Below are positions 35,112 through 43,710 of a stretch of 64,000 nucleotides of DNA, in pieces. The position numbers were made by a program, and so were the translations under genes. Source of the stretch: an uncultured Bacteroidaceae bacterium (GTDB lineage: Bacteria > Bacteroidota > Bacteroidia > Bacteroidales > Bacteroidaceae); assembly GCA_905233285.1 (NCBI GenBank), contig CAJODY010000006.1, forward strand, positions 1 to 64,000, read 5' to 3'. The notes under the pieces were generated by a model. The model was not told the origin of the DNA, made no database searches, and was given only the letters and a program-made list of their open reading frames with translations. Every line of letters begins with the position of its first letter. Positions within the stretch are counted from its first letter, which is position 1.

Positions 35112-36452
35112 TTATGGATTGAAATAAAGCTCTTTGCCGCGAATGCCATCGACCACAATACCATCGCAATAGGCTGTCGTACCATTAACTATAGTGCGAC
35201 GTACGCGCCAGTTGAATGTACGTTCGTCCATCGGTGTCCATCCGCACTTGGTGAAATAACGTCCGGAAATAACCTCCCACGGGTCATTGGGCTGTACGAG
35301 AACGAGGTCGGCATAGTAGCCCGGACGTATGAAACCGCGGCGGTCGATATGGAAGAGTGTGGCAGGATTGTGGCTCATGAGCTGCGGAACACGTTCGATA
35401 GGCATCACTCCTTCATCAACCATTTCGAGCATGGAGATGAGTGAGAACTGAATCATCGGCATACCGGAGGCAGCCTTCAAGGCTCCACCTACTTTTTCCT
35501 CTGCCAGATGGGGAGCATGGTCGGTGGCAACGACGTCGATGAGTCCGTTGGTGAGTGCCTGACGCAGTGCAGCACGGTCTTCAGGAGTCTTGACAGAAGG
35601 ATTACACTTTATTTTTGTACCCAAGCGGTCGTAGTCCTCAGACGTGAACATAAGATGGGCAATGACAGCCTCAGCCGTTATCTTCTTCTCTTCCAATGGC
35701 TTGTTCTCGAGAAGAGACAACTCCTTTTCGGACGACACATGAGCTATGTGGAGACGTGCCCCTGTCGTTTGTGCCAACTGAACGGCAAGCGACGAAGACT
35801 GGTAACAGGCCTCGACACTGCGGATACGATAATGGTAACGGACAGGGAAGTCGTTCTGACCTTTGTATTTCTTCCGGAAGAGTTTGATGTTCTGCTCGAT
35901 GATGGAAGTATCTTCACAGTGTGCCATGATGAGAAGTGGCGAAGAACTGAAAAGTTTATAAAGTGCCGATTCGTCATCAACGAGCATATTCCCCGTACTG
36001 CTACCCATAAACACCTTCACACCGGGGGTACGGTGAGGGTCGAGCTGCTGTAGCAGTTCCGTATTGTCGTTGGTGGCGCCAAAGAAGAAACTGTAGTTGA
36101 CACGACTCTTGTTTAGGGCTATATTGAATTTGTGGTTCAGGTCTTCGAGAGTGACGGTCTGGGGAACGGTATTGGGCATGTCCATGAAAGACGTGACACC
36201 ACCGGCTGCGGCAGTACGGCTTTCACTTGCAATGTCGGCCTTATGGGTCAACCCCGGTTCACGGAAATGAACATGATCGTCGATGACACCAGGGAAGAGA
36301 TAAAGTCCTGTGGCATCAATCTCGTTTTCATAGGTCTGAGTAGAGTCGTCGGTCGTGAGCACACTCTGAATCATCTCGTCTTCGATAACTACCGAACCCA
36401 CGAACGAACGTCCCTCGTTCACTATTGTAGCATTTCGTATTATTGTTCTCAT
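35112..36452 (-). CDS. pyrC: Dihydroorotase (class I amidohydrolase)
   Basis: This 446-residue amidohydrolase shows GVIDDHVHFREPGLTHKAD (HxH metal site), FMDMPNTVPQ, the MAHCED and LHIAHVSSEKE histidines, and VVATDHAPH with the catalytic Asp. Together these are the signature of dihydroorotase, which closes N-carbamoyl-aspartate to dihydroorotate in pyrimidine synthesis. The DHVHFREPG form is the class I type common in this phylum. It overlaps the upstream glycosyltransferase gene (36449) by four bases. A related hydantoinase-type activity is less likely. Confidence 0.9.
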   Translation of the reverse strand: MRTIIRNATIVNEGRSFVGSVVIEDEMIQSVLTTDDSTQTYENEIDATGLYLFPGVIDDHVHFREPGLTHKADIASESRTAAAGGVTSFMDMPNTVPQTVTLEDLNHKFNIALNKSRVNYSFFFGATNDNTELLQQLDPHRTPGVKVFMGSSTGNMLVDDESALYKLFSSSPLLIMAHCEDTSIIEQNIKLFRKKYKGQNDFPVRYHYRIRSVEACYQSSSLAVQLAQTTGARLHIAHVSSEKELSLLENKPLEEKKITAEAVIAHLMFTSEDYDRLGTKIKCNPSVKTPEDRAALRQALTNGLIDVVATDHAPHLAEEKVGGALKAASGMPMIQFSLISMLEMVDEGVMPIERVPQLMSHNPATLFHIDRRGFIRPGYYADLVLVQPNDPWEVISGRYFTKCGWTPMDERTFNWRVRRTIVNGTTAYCDGIVVDGIRGKELYFNP

Positions 36453-37198
36453 TTAGCTTTTGGATATTTCTTAAACCATCCGTCGAGTCGCAGTCGCATA
36501 ACTCCGAAAAAGGCTTCACCGAATATACCTCCACTCATCTTGCTGGTACCTTCGACACGATTGACGAATATCACAGGTACTTCCTTGATGCGGAACCCAC
36601 ACTTGTAGGCGGTGAATTTCATCTCTATCTGGAACGCATACCCTTTGAAACGTATTGAGTCGAGATCAATGGTTTCGAGTACGCGGCGTCGGTAACACTT
36701 GAATCCGGCTGTAGTGTCATGAACCTGGAAGCCGGTGACGAAACGGACGTATTTGCTGGCAAAGTAGGACATAAGCACACGTCCCATAGGCCAGTTGACA
36801 ACGTTGACACCACTCACGTAACGCGAACCGATGGCAAGGTCGTACCCTTCATCGGCACATGCACTGTAGAGACGGGGAAGGTCGGACGGAGCATGACTGA
36901 AGTCGGCATCCATCTCAAAGATGTACTCATAGCCATGAGCCAATCCCCACTTGAATCCAGTGATGTAAGCTGTACCAAGTCCGAGCTTACCTGAACGTTC
37001 AATGAGGAACAGGCGGTCGGAGAACTCCGTCTGCATGAGTCCTTTTACGATAGCAGCTGTACCGTCGGGGGAGCCGTCGTCGATTATCAGTATGTGAAAA
37101 CACTTATCCAGTGCGAAGACTGCACGGATGATTTTCTCTGCATTCTCTTTTTCGTTGTAAGTGGGGATAATGACTATACTGTCACTTTCATGCGCCAT
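36449..37198 (-). CDS. Polyprenol monophosphomannose synthase (DPM1-like GT2)
   Basis: The protein has 249 residues from the ATG at 37198 (MAHESDSIVIIPTYNEKENA). The upstream extension to 37249 overlaps the likely promoter. Motifs IDDGSPDGTAAIV, GLGTAYITGFKWGLAHGYEY and FEMDADFSHAPSDLP (DAD) are those of dolichyl/polyprenyl-phosphate mannose synthases. It has no C-terminal membrane helices, as in soluble DPM1. It moves mannose from GDP-mannose to a polyprenyl phosphate for later use outside the membrane. In Bacteroidetes this kind of enzyme may feed protein O-glycosylation or lipid sugars. It is translationally coupled to dihydroorotase. Confidence 0.88.
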   Translation of the reverse strand: MAHESDSIVIIPTYNEKENAEKIIRAVFALDKCFHILIIDDGSPDGTAAIVKGLMQTEFSDRLFLIERSGKLGLGTAYITGFKWGLAHGYEYIFEMDADFSHAPSDLPRLYSACADEGYDLAIGSRYVSGVNVVNWPMGRVLMSYFASKYVRFVTGFQVHDTTAGFKCYRRRVLETIDLDSIRFKGYAFQIEMKFTAYKCGFRIKEVPVIFVNRVEGTSKMSGGIFGEAFFGVMRLRLDGWFKKYPKAK

Positions 37199-37254
37199 GT
37201 CTTTCAGCAATTTTTTTGCGAATATAATGCTTTTACAAGCATTCTGCATAAGAT

Positions 37255-40200
37255 TTAACCATTATTAGCTATTTCTTCCATTATTTTCACGGCTTCACCT
37301 ATCGTTTTAACATCTTTGATAAGCAACGAGCGGTGTTCTCCGTCGCGCAGATGGGTCTGCCGTGGATGGAACGTAGCATAGGTTATTATCTTGTTAAAGG
37401 CTTCACTCTGATAGTATAGACTACTGAAGTTGCTGGGCATGAAAAGTGCCATCCTACCCTGCTTCAACGATATCTTCTCGATACCGAGACTCTTACCTTT
37501 CCATTTCAACTGGATAACCTTGAGGAGTTCTTCGCCCACCTGTGGAATCTGTCCGAAGCGGTCGAGCAGTCGCGACCTATAACCTTCCAACTGCCGCTGG
37601 TCGGTCAAACTGTCGAGTTCACGGTAGAGAGCCATACGTTCACCGCTGTTAGGCACATATTCCTCGGGGAGGAATGCTGGTATATCACTCTCGATATTGG
37701 TTTCATCGACGAAAGTATCGCCCGTGATGGTTCCTTCCTCATTTTTTGAGTCTTCGGCATAGAGTTCGGCAAACTCCGTCTCACGCAGTTCTGCGACAGC
37801 TTCGTTCAGTATCTTCTGGTATGTCTCGTAACCTAAATCGGCGATGAAGCCGGACTGCTCGGCACCGAGCATGTTGCCTGCACCACGTATGTCGAGGTCT
37901 TGCATTGCTATATGGATGCCGCTGCCCAAGTCGGAGAAATTCTCGATGGCTTGCAATCGACGTCGTGTGTCGTCGGGCAGTGCTGCAAGAGGTGGAGCAA
38001 TCAGATAGCAGAAGGCTTTCCTATTGCTACGCCCCACCCTTCCACGCATCTGGTGAAGGTCACTCAGTCCGTACATATTTGCCGAATTGATGATTATCGT
38101 ATTTGCATTCGGCACGTCGATTCCGTTCTCTACAATCGTCGTTGAAATCATTACGTCGTAGTCGTAGTTCATGAATCCGAGAACTATCTTCTCCAATTCC
38201 TCGGGATTCATCCTACCATGTCCTACACAGATGCGGGCATCGGGTACTTCGCGGCGTACCATCGCTGCAATGTCTTCAAGGTTATTTATGCGGTTATTGA
38301 CAATGAACACCTGTCCGTTACGGCTCATCTCAAAGTTGATGGCTTCGGCAAATACTTCGGGCGAGAACGTATGGATCTCAGTCTGGATGGGATAACGATT
38401 GGGAGGAGGGGTCTGAATACATGACAAGTCGCGTGCTCCCATCAGTGAGAATTGCAGAGTACGTGGGATAGGTGTGGCTGTCATGGTCAGTGTATCGACG
38501 TTCACCTTCATTTGCCGCAGTTTTTCCTTTACGGCTACTCCGAATTTCTGTTCCTCATCAATAATCAGCAGTCCGAGGTCACGGAACCGCACACCTTTTC
38601 CTATCAGTTTGTGGGTACCGATTATGATATCTACCGAACCGTCAGCAAGCCCCTGCAGTATGTCCTTCTGTTGTTTGGCGGAACGTGCACGGCTGAGGTA
38701 TTCCACCTTGACAGGAAAATCTTTGAGACGTTTCGAGAATGTCTGGAAATGCTGGTATGCAAGTACGGTGGTTGGCACGAGTACGGCCACTTGTTTTCCG
38801 TCGGTAGCTGCCTTAAATGCTGCACGGATGGCCACTTCGGTCTTGCCGAATCCCACATCACCACATACAAGGCGATCCATCGGGCGCTCACGTTCCATAT
38901 CAGTTTTCACATCGTTGGTTGCCTTCAACTGGTCTGGAGTATCTTCGTAAAGAAAACTGGCTTCGAGTGCGTGTTGCATATATCCGTCGGGACTGAAAGC
39001 AAAGCCCTTTTCCTTGCGCCGTTGAGCATAAAGCTTTATTAGGTCGCGGGCTATATCCTTTACCTTTGTCTTGACCCTCTCCTTCACACGTTCCCATGCA
39101 CCGCTGCCCAGTTTGCTGATACGTGGAGGCTCGCCTTCCTTACCTTTGTATTTCGAAACCTTATGCAGGGCATGGATGCTGACATAGATAGTGCCTCCAC
39201 CCTGATAGGTTATCTTTATCTTTTCAACCATCACTCCATTCTCGGGTACTCGAACCAAACCGCCGAATTGTCCGATTCCATGGTCGATATGAACCACGTA
39301 ATCACCTATTTCAAACTGTTGGATTTCCTTCAGCGTCAGAGCCACCTTACCCTGACGGGCCACGCTCGACTTAAGGTTATATTTGTGGAAACGGTCGAAT
39401 ATCTGATGGTCAGTGAAGAAACACTGCCGGAGACCTTCGTCTATGTATCCTTCATGTATGGCTTTGTTTACCGATGCAAAAGTAATCTCATCGGCTTCAG
39501 TCTTTGACAGTTCGATAAAAATGTCACGAAGACGTTCTATTTGCTTTTCACTATCAGCAAAGATATTAATCTTGTAACCCTCTGCCTGCAGCCGAATGAA
39601 CTCCTCCTTCATAAGTTCGAAGTTCTTATGGAACTGAGGTTGTGGCAGGGTGTGGAACTGAATATCGCCCTGGGGACGCAGCTCCACTATTTTGTAATCA
39701 GCCAGTTTCCTTACAATCTCCTCACCACGCATCATCACACGGTCGCGATTGAGTTCCGAAGCGCTATCTTGTGCATTATCTCCTATTGTGCTCTGCGCCT
39801 GACGCGAGAATCCTTCTTCGTAGATTTTGCCGACTTTCTCACATACATATACGATGTCGTGACACACCACAACGGCTTCTGAGGACAAGAATTCAAAAAG
39901 AGGAACCCGTTCTGCTTCATTATCTCTCATTTCAGGAACAATAGTCATATTCTGAACTCTGTCCTTTGACAACTGAGTCTGAACATCGAAACTTCGGATG
40001 CTGTCCACCTCGTCGCCGAAGAAGTCAATACGGTAAGGTATTTCGGAAGAATAAGAATAGACATCGACTATGCTTCCGCGAATAGCAAACTGTCCGGGTT
40101 CATATACATAGTCGGCATGCTGCATACCAAGATCGAGCAACCGTCGTTCAAACTTACTTAGATCGACAGACTCGCCAACATGAATAGGAATAGTGTTGTC

Positions 40201-40650
40201 GGTGAGTTCACGTTCTGACACTACTTTCTCCGATATGGCATCAGGATAAGTCACCACATACAGCACTTCACTCTCAGCACGTGTCTGCAAACGTGTGAGT
40301 ACCTCAGTTCGCAGTATCTCGTTAGCCTCATCTTTCTGATTGTATTTTATAGCCCTGCGGTATGATGAAGGAAAGAAAAGTACATGTTCATCACCTAAAG
40401 TCTGAAGCATGTCGTGATAGAAATAGCCTGCCTCATCCTGGTCGTCGAGAACGAAAAGGTAGAGACCATTGACCTTTGAACTATCAGCAATACTGCTAAA
40501 CAACATCGCAGCCGACGAACCCTTTAGTCCGCCGACTTGCAATCTCTTAATCTTGGAATCACTTAACTGTTTGAGAAACTCTTTTGCTTCATCACTAGAA
40601 GCAATCTGTTTAAGAAGAATGTCTATATGCACGAGCAAAAAGTTGTACAA
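37255..40650 (-). CDS. mfd: Transcription-repair coupling factor Mfd
   Basis: This 1131-residue SF2 ATPase removes RNA polymerase stalled at DNA damage and recruits UvrA. The N-terminal UvrB-like region (LFFPSSYRRAIKYNQKDEAN) is followed by the RNA-polymerase-interaction domain (IGDYVVHIDHGIGQFGGLVR). The translocase motifs are CGDVGFGKTEVAIRAAFKAA and LLIIDEEQKFGVAVKEK, TMTATPIPRT and IHQMRGRVGRSNRKAFCYL in order. The C-terminal TRCF domain closes the protein. The frame has no ATG at its beginning: TTG at 40650 is the outermost possible start, and GTG at 40632 (giving HIDILLKQIASS) may be the real one. It is full length compared with E. coli (1148). Confidence 0.96.
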   Translation of the reverse strand: MYNFLLVHIDILLKQIASSDEAKEFLKQLSDSKIKRLQVGGLKGSSAAMLFSSIADSSKVNGLYLFVLDDQDEAGYFYHDMLQTLGDEHVLFFPSSYRRAIKYNQKDEANEILRTEVLTRLQTRAESEVLYVVTYPDAISEKVVSERELTDNTIPIHVGESVDLSKFERRLLDLGMQHADYVYEPGQFAIRGSIVDVYSYSSEIPYRIDFFGDEVDSIRSFDVQTQLSKDRVQNMTIVPEMRDNEAERVPLFEFLSSEAVVVCHDIVYVCEKVGKIYEEGFSRQAQSTIGDNAQDSASELNRDRVMMRGEEIVRKLADYKIVELRPQGDIQFHTLPQPQFHKNFELMKEEFIRLQAEGYKINIFADSEKQIERLRDIFIELSKTEADEITFASVNKAIHEGYIDEGLRQCFFTDHQIFDRFHKYNLKSSVARQGKVALTLKEIQQFEIGDYVVHIDHGIGQFGGLVRVPENGVMVEKIKITYQGGGTIYVSIHALHKVSKYKGKEGEPPRISKLGSGAWERVKERVKTKVKDIARDLIKLYAQRRKEKGFAFSPDGYMQHALEASFLYEDTPDQLKATNDVKTDMERERPMDRLVCGDVGFGKTEVAIRAAFKAATDGKQVAVLVPTTVLAYQHFQTFSKRLKDFPVKVEYLSRARSAKQQKDILQGLADGSVDIIIGTHKLIGKGVRFRDLGLLIIDEEQKFGVAVKEKLRQMKVNVDTLTMTATPIPRTLQFSLMGARDLSCIQTPPPNRYPIQTEIHTFSPEVFAEAINFEMSRNGQVFIVNNRINNLEDIAAMVRREVPDARICVGHGRMNPEELEKIVLGFMNYDYDVMISTTIVENGIDVPNANTIIINSANMYGLSDLHQMRGRVGRSNRKAFCYLIAPPLAALPDDTRRRLQAIENFSDLGSGIHIAMQDLDIRGAGNMLGAEQSGFIADLGYETYQKILNEAVAELRETEFAELYAEDSKNEEGTITGDTFVDETNIESDIPAFLPEEYVPNSGERMALYRELDSLTDQRQLEGYRSRLLDRFGQIPQVGEELLKVIQLKWKGKSLGIEKISLKQGRMALFMPSNFSSLYYQSEAFNKIITYATFHPRQTHLRDGEHRSLLIKDVKTIGEAVKIMEEIANNG

Positions 40651-40835
40651 AGAAAACCGTATCGCGGCTCGGAGTCATCGGCTTCATTGATTTCATTTCA
40701 ACCACGCGAGCGTTCTCTTGCCTGTTTGTTGTGTGCGACTGAGATAGAAATAAGGAAGTAGAGTTTACCATAGGCATACGGGAGTTTTAGAGGTTCTTCA
40801 CTTATTCAAACGCAGTCGTTTACTCATTTATTGTA

Positions 40836-42035
40836 CTATTTAGAAATTTTAATTTTTATCCCGTCATTTTTTATACCAAGCATCCATTTCTGAACATATT
40901 CAGACCACTCGGCAGCAGAGTGGATGTCGCTTATCTCTTCCATGTCAGCACAGAAAGTGACATAATATTTTAGGCTGTTCTGATGGTCGAGCTTCATCAC
41001 GCATATATACTGCAAGTCATCTTCGGCAATATCTGTCAAATACGTTTTAGGTACATAAACAGCCAATCCAACGGCTTCTGGAGCATATAAATCTTTCTTG
41101 CCATAATCAGGGAAATCCTTACCCCATGACATAGCCAGTCCGTTCTTTTTCACCCACCCAAAAGGTTCGATTCCGACCTTCTGCACACCCGTACATAGCT
41201 GCCATCCGGTAAGTGGTGCGCTACTCTTTACATGAACTTCTATTTCACGATGTCCAGCATACATTATATAAAGTGTCTTGATGTTGTTGCCGTTCCATCC
41301 CATATCTTTGAACTCAACCACTGTACGCAACGGACCATATGCAATGATTCGTTCTCCCCTCACCTTAACATTGTCAACCAATACTGGACTGCCATCTTTG
41401 AATTCGCGCAGAGTTCCACAACCCATACTACCACCGGCCCAAAGCACATCATTACCCAAACCTTCATCCAAATCTTTTCGGACACTATAAAAATGGGTAC
41501 GTTCCAACTCCAATCCACGATGACGTTTCCCATACAGGTCGATATTCTGACGGTTATCAAAATATACACGATAAGCCGTCAGTTCACTCTCAAACTCTGC
41601 TCCATGAGGAAATACATCCTTAAACAGATAACTGTCACCAGCTGCCTCTATACTGTTGATTGTGGGATATTTACCATACTTATCGTTCAGTCCCATATTG
41701 GCATATACACGTGGGGAATAGGCTTTCTGTTCGCCGTCGGAACGGAGTGTAATCTCGTATTTATTCTCTGCCGATGCAGCCATATCGGCAAGAAATACCA
41801 GTTCGTCGGGACACAAATCACCGTCCATATCATCTAACTGACTAGGTACTTCTGTTCCGTTAAGCATTACAGTTGCACTTTTTACTTCAAAACCGATGTC
41901 CTGTAAACCTATGACTATGGGATAATCACTTACGGATTTTGATTGTGTATTACTTACGTTTACAATGAGATTCTTTTCACTGGCATATGCGCATAAAGAC
42001 ACAACAAATGCACAAAAACATAACAGACGTTTCAT
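40836..42035 (-). CDS. Secreted DUF4861 family protein
   Basis: The protein has 399 residues from the ATG at 42035 (MKRLLCFCAFVVSLCAYASE), with a signal peptide. The frame extends further to 42179, but that part overlaps the divergent promoter and mtaB. Recognisable family segments are VPSQLDDMDGDLCPDELVFL, YGPLRTVVEFKDMGWNGNN, TLYIMYAGHREIEVHVKSS and VGIEPFGWVKKNGLAMSWG. DUF4861 proteins are often found with pectin or rhamnogalacturonan degradation genes in Bacteroidetes, but no such enzymes are in this window. The chemical role is unknown. It is divergent from mtaB. Confidence 0.82.
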   Translation of the reverse strand: MKRLLCFCAFVVSLCAYASEKNLIVNVSNTQSKSVSDYPIVIGLQDIGFEVKSATVMLNGTEVPSQLDDMDGDLCPDELVFLADMAASAENKYEITLRSDGEQKAYSPRVYANMGLNDKYGKYPTINSIEAAGDSYLFKDVFPHGAEFESELTAYRVYFDNRQNIDLYGKRHRGLELERTHFYSVRKDLDEGLGNDVLWAGGSMGCGTLREFKDGSPVLVDNVKVRGERIIAYGPLRTVVEFKDMGWNGNNIKTLYIMYAGHREIEVHVKSSAPLTGWQLCTGVQKVGIEPFGWVKKNGLAMSWGKDFPDYGKKDLYAPEAVGLAVYVPKTYLTDIAEDDLQYICVMKLDHQNSLKYYVTFCADMEEISDIHSAAEWSEYVQKWMLGIKNDGIKIKISK

Positions 42036-42054
42036 GGGTTTGGGAAATTTTGCC

Positions 42055-42062
42055 CAAAGGTA
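42055..42062 (-). promoter_or_regulatory. -7 promoter box of the DUF4861 gene
   Basis: The minus strand reads TACCTTTG, a perfect -7 box, 20 bases upstream of the ATG at 42035. This short distance supports that start choice. Confidence 0.6.
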
Positions 42063-42107
42063 TGCAAAAATGATGACATTCAAAATATTCTCAATGATTA
42101 TTATTTG

Positions 42108-42115
42108 TATCTTTG
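42108..42115 (+). promoter_or_regulatory. -7 promoter box of mtaB
   Basis: TATCTTTG matches TAnnTTTG and lies 24 bases upstream of the ATG at 42140. No clear -33 box is seen. Confidence 0.55.
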
Positions 42116-42139
42116 CAAAGAAATAATGTTCAATGATTA

Positions 42140-43468
42140 ATGGCCAGTCATAATATATTACAAGGTAAGAAAGCCGCATACTTCACTTTGGGGTGCAAAC
42201 TGAATTTCGCAGAAACTTCGTCAATTGGACAAAAATTGCAGGAGTTAGGAGTGAGTAAGGCTGGAAAAGGAGAATGCGCGGATATTTGTGTCATCAACAC
42301 ATGTTCGGTAACTGAGGTGGCTGACCAGAAATGCAGGCAAGCCATCCATCGTATGGTAAAAAGCAACCCGGGAGCATTCGTTGTAGTTACAGGATGTTAT
42401 GCGGAATTGAAACCGGAAAGAATTGCAGCCATGCCAGGAGTGAGCATTGTAGTGGGCACCAAGGATAAAAGCAAAATTGTCGACCTAATTATCGACGGTA
42501 TTGCAAATACAGATAACACAAAGGAACAAGAACAATCTTCAGAGAAAGGAGGAACACCTGCTTTCTTCCCATCCTGCTCACGTGGCGACCGAACCCGATA
42601 TTTCCTGAAAGTACAAGACGGCTGTAATTACTTCTGTACTTACTGTACGATACCTATAGCCCGAGGACGTTCACGCAACGGCAGTATAGCTTCGCTCGTA
42701 GAACAGGCAAAGACCGTAGCGTCTGAAGGAGGAAAGGAGATAGTCATTACAGGAGTGAATATTGGTGACTTCGGACGCACGACTGGCGAATCGTTCCTTG
42801 ACCTCATAAAAGCTCTCGACGAGGTTGAAGGCATAGAACGATATCGCATATCAAGCATAGAACCAAATCTGCTCACAGAAGATATTATAGATTTCTGCGC
42901 AACTTCGAAACACTTTATGCCTCACTTTCACATACCTTTGCAATCTGGTTCCGACAGCGTTCTTAAACTGATGCACAGGCACTATGACACAACACTTTTC
43001 AGGCAAAGAATCGATTATATAAAACAAATGATGCCGGATGCCTTCATTGGTGTCGATGTGATAGTAGGTACAAGAGGAGAGACACATGAGTTTTTTGAAG
43101 AGTCGTATAGGTTTATCGAATCCCTGCCTATTTCCCAACTACATGTATTTTCTTATTCTGAACGTCCGGGTACAAAAGCATTACAGATTCCACACAAAGT
43201 GTCGCCACAGGAAAAACACGAACGTAGCCAACGACTTCTTGAACTTTCGAAAGAGAAGTTGGAAAGGTTCTATGTTTCACAGATTGGAGGCATCCGTCCC
43301 GTACTGTTCGAACATGCTCCGAAAACAAAACCAATGCATGGATTTACAGATAATTATATTCGTATAGAAACTAGCAATAATCCTGAGTTGAGTAATAGGA
43401 TAGTAAATGTAAGGCTAGGAGAGATGACTGAAAACAGAGATGCTCTTAAAGTTGGCGCTTTTTTATAA
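42140..43468 (+). CDS. mtaB: tRNA (N(6)-L-threonylcarbamoyladenosine(37)-C(2))-methylthiotransferase
   Basis: This 442-residue radical SAM enzyme of the MiaB family adds a methylthio group to t6A37 of tRNA. The N-terminal domain holds the cluster-binding cysteines FTLGCKLNFAE, INTCSVTEVADQKCRQ and VVTGCYAELKPERIA. The radical SAM motif is VQDGCNYFCTYCTIPIARGR (CxxxCxxC). The opening YFTLGCKLN-AE and CSVTEVAD favour MtaB over MiaB or RimO. The C-terminal TRAM-like region is present. It is a single gene that precedes the FAS1/SusCD locus. Confidence 0.94.
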   Translation: MASHNILQGKKAAYFTLGCKLNFAETSSIGQKLQELGVSKAGKGECADICVINTCSVTEVADQKCRQAIHRMVKSNPGAFVVVTGCYAELKPERIAAMPGVSIVVGTKDKSKIVDLIIDGIANTDNTKEQEQSSEKGGTPAFFPSCSRGDRTRYFLKVQDGCNYFCTYCTIPIARGRSRNGSIASLVEQAKTVASEGGKEIVITGVNIGDFGRTTGESFLDLIKALDEVEGIERYRISSIEPNLLTEDIIDFCATSKHFMPHFHIPLQSGSDSVLKLMHRHYDTTLFRQRIDYIKQMMPDAFIGVDVIVGTRGETHEFFEESYRFIESLPISQLHVFSYSERPGTKALQIPHKVSPQEKHERSQRLLELSKEKLERFYVSQIGGIRPVLFEHAPKTKPMHGFTDNYIRIETSNNPELSNRIVNVRLGEMTENRDALKVGAFL

Positions 43469-43501
43469 AATTAGAATATCGACATTGCAAAAACATACGG
43501 G

Positions 43502-43557
43502 TTAACGTTTTTTAACTAGCGCGTTAAATCCGAATAACATAAAAAAATCTAATTTTG
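43502..43557 (+). promoter_or_regulatory. Likely promoter and inverted repeat upstream of the FAS1/SusCD locus
   Basis: TAATTTTG at 43550-43557 fits the -7 box. It lies 153 bases upstream of the first ATG, so a long 5' leader is likely. Upstream, TTAACG (43502-43507) and CGTTAA (43522-43527) form an inverted repeat with another TTAAC between them, a possible operator. The 240-base gap has no other clear element; its second half is A+T-rich. Confidence 0.45.
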
Positions 43558-43710
43558 CGGTCACTTTGAACTAATCGGAGCACTTATACATGAGGGCTAT
43601 AATTATGTCTGAAATGTAAGTCATACATTATTAATATATAATAACCGAAACAATTGGAATTAGCATCTATAAAAATATTATCAAATTAAAATATCTTACT
43701 AACTTTTAAC

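Noticed and set aside
40651-40835. Possible RNA gene or riboswitch between mfd and the DUF4861 gene
   Set aside because: I could not find a convincing stem series, promoter or terminator in these 185 bases.
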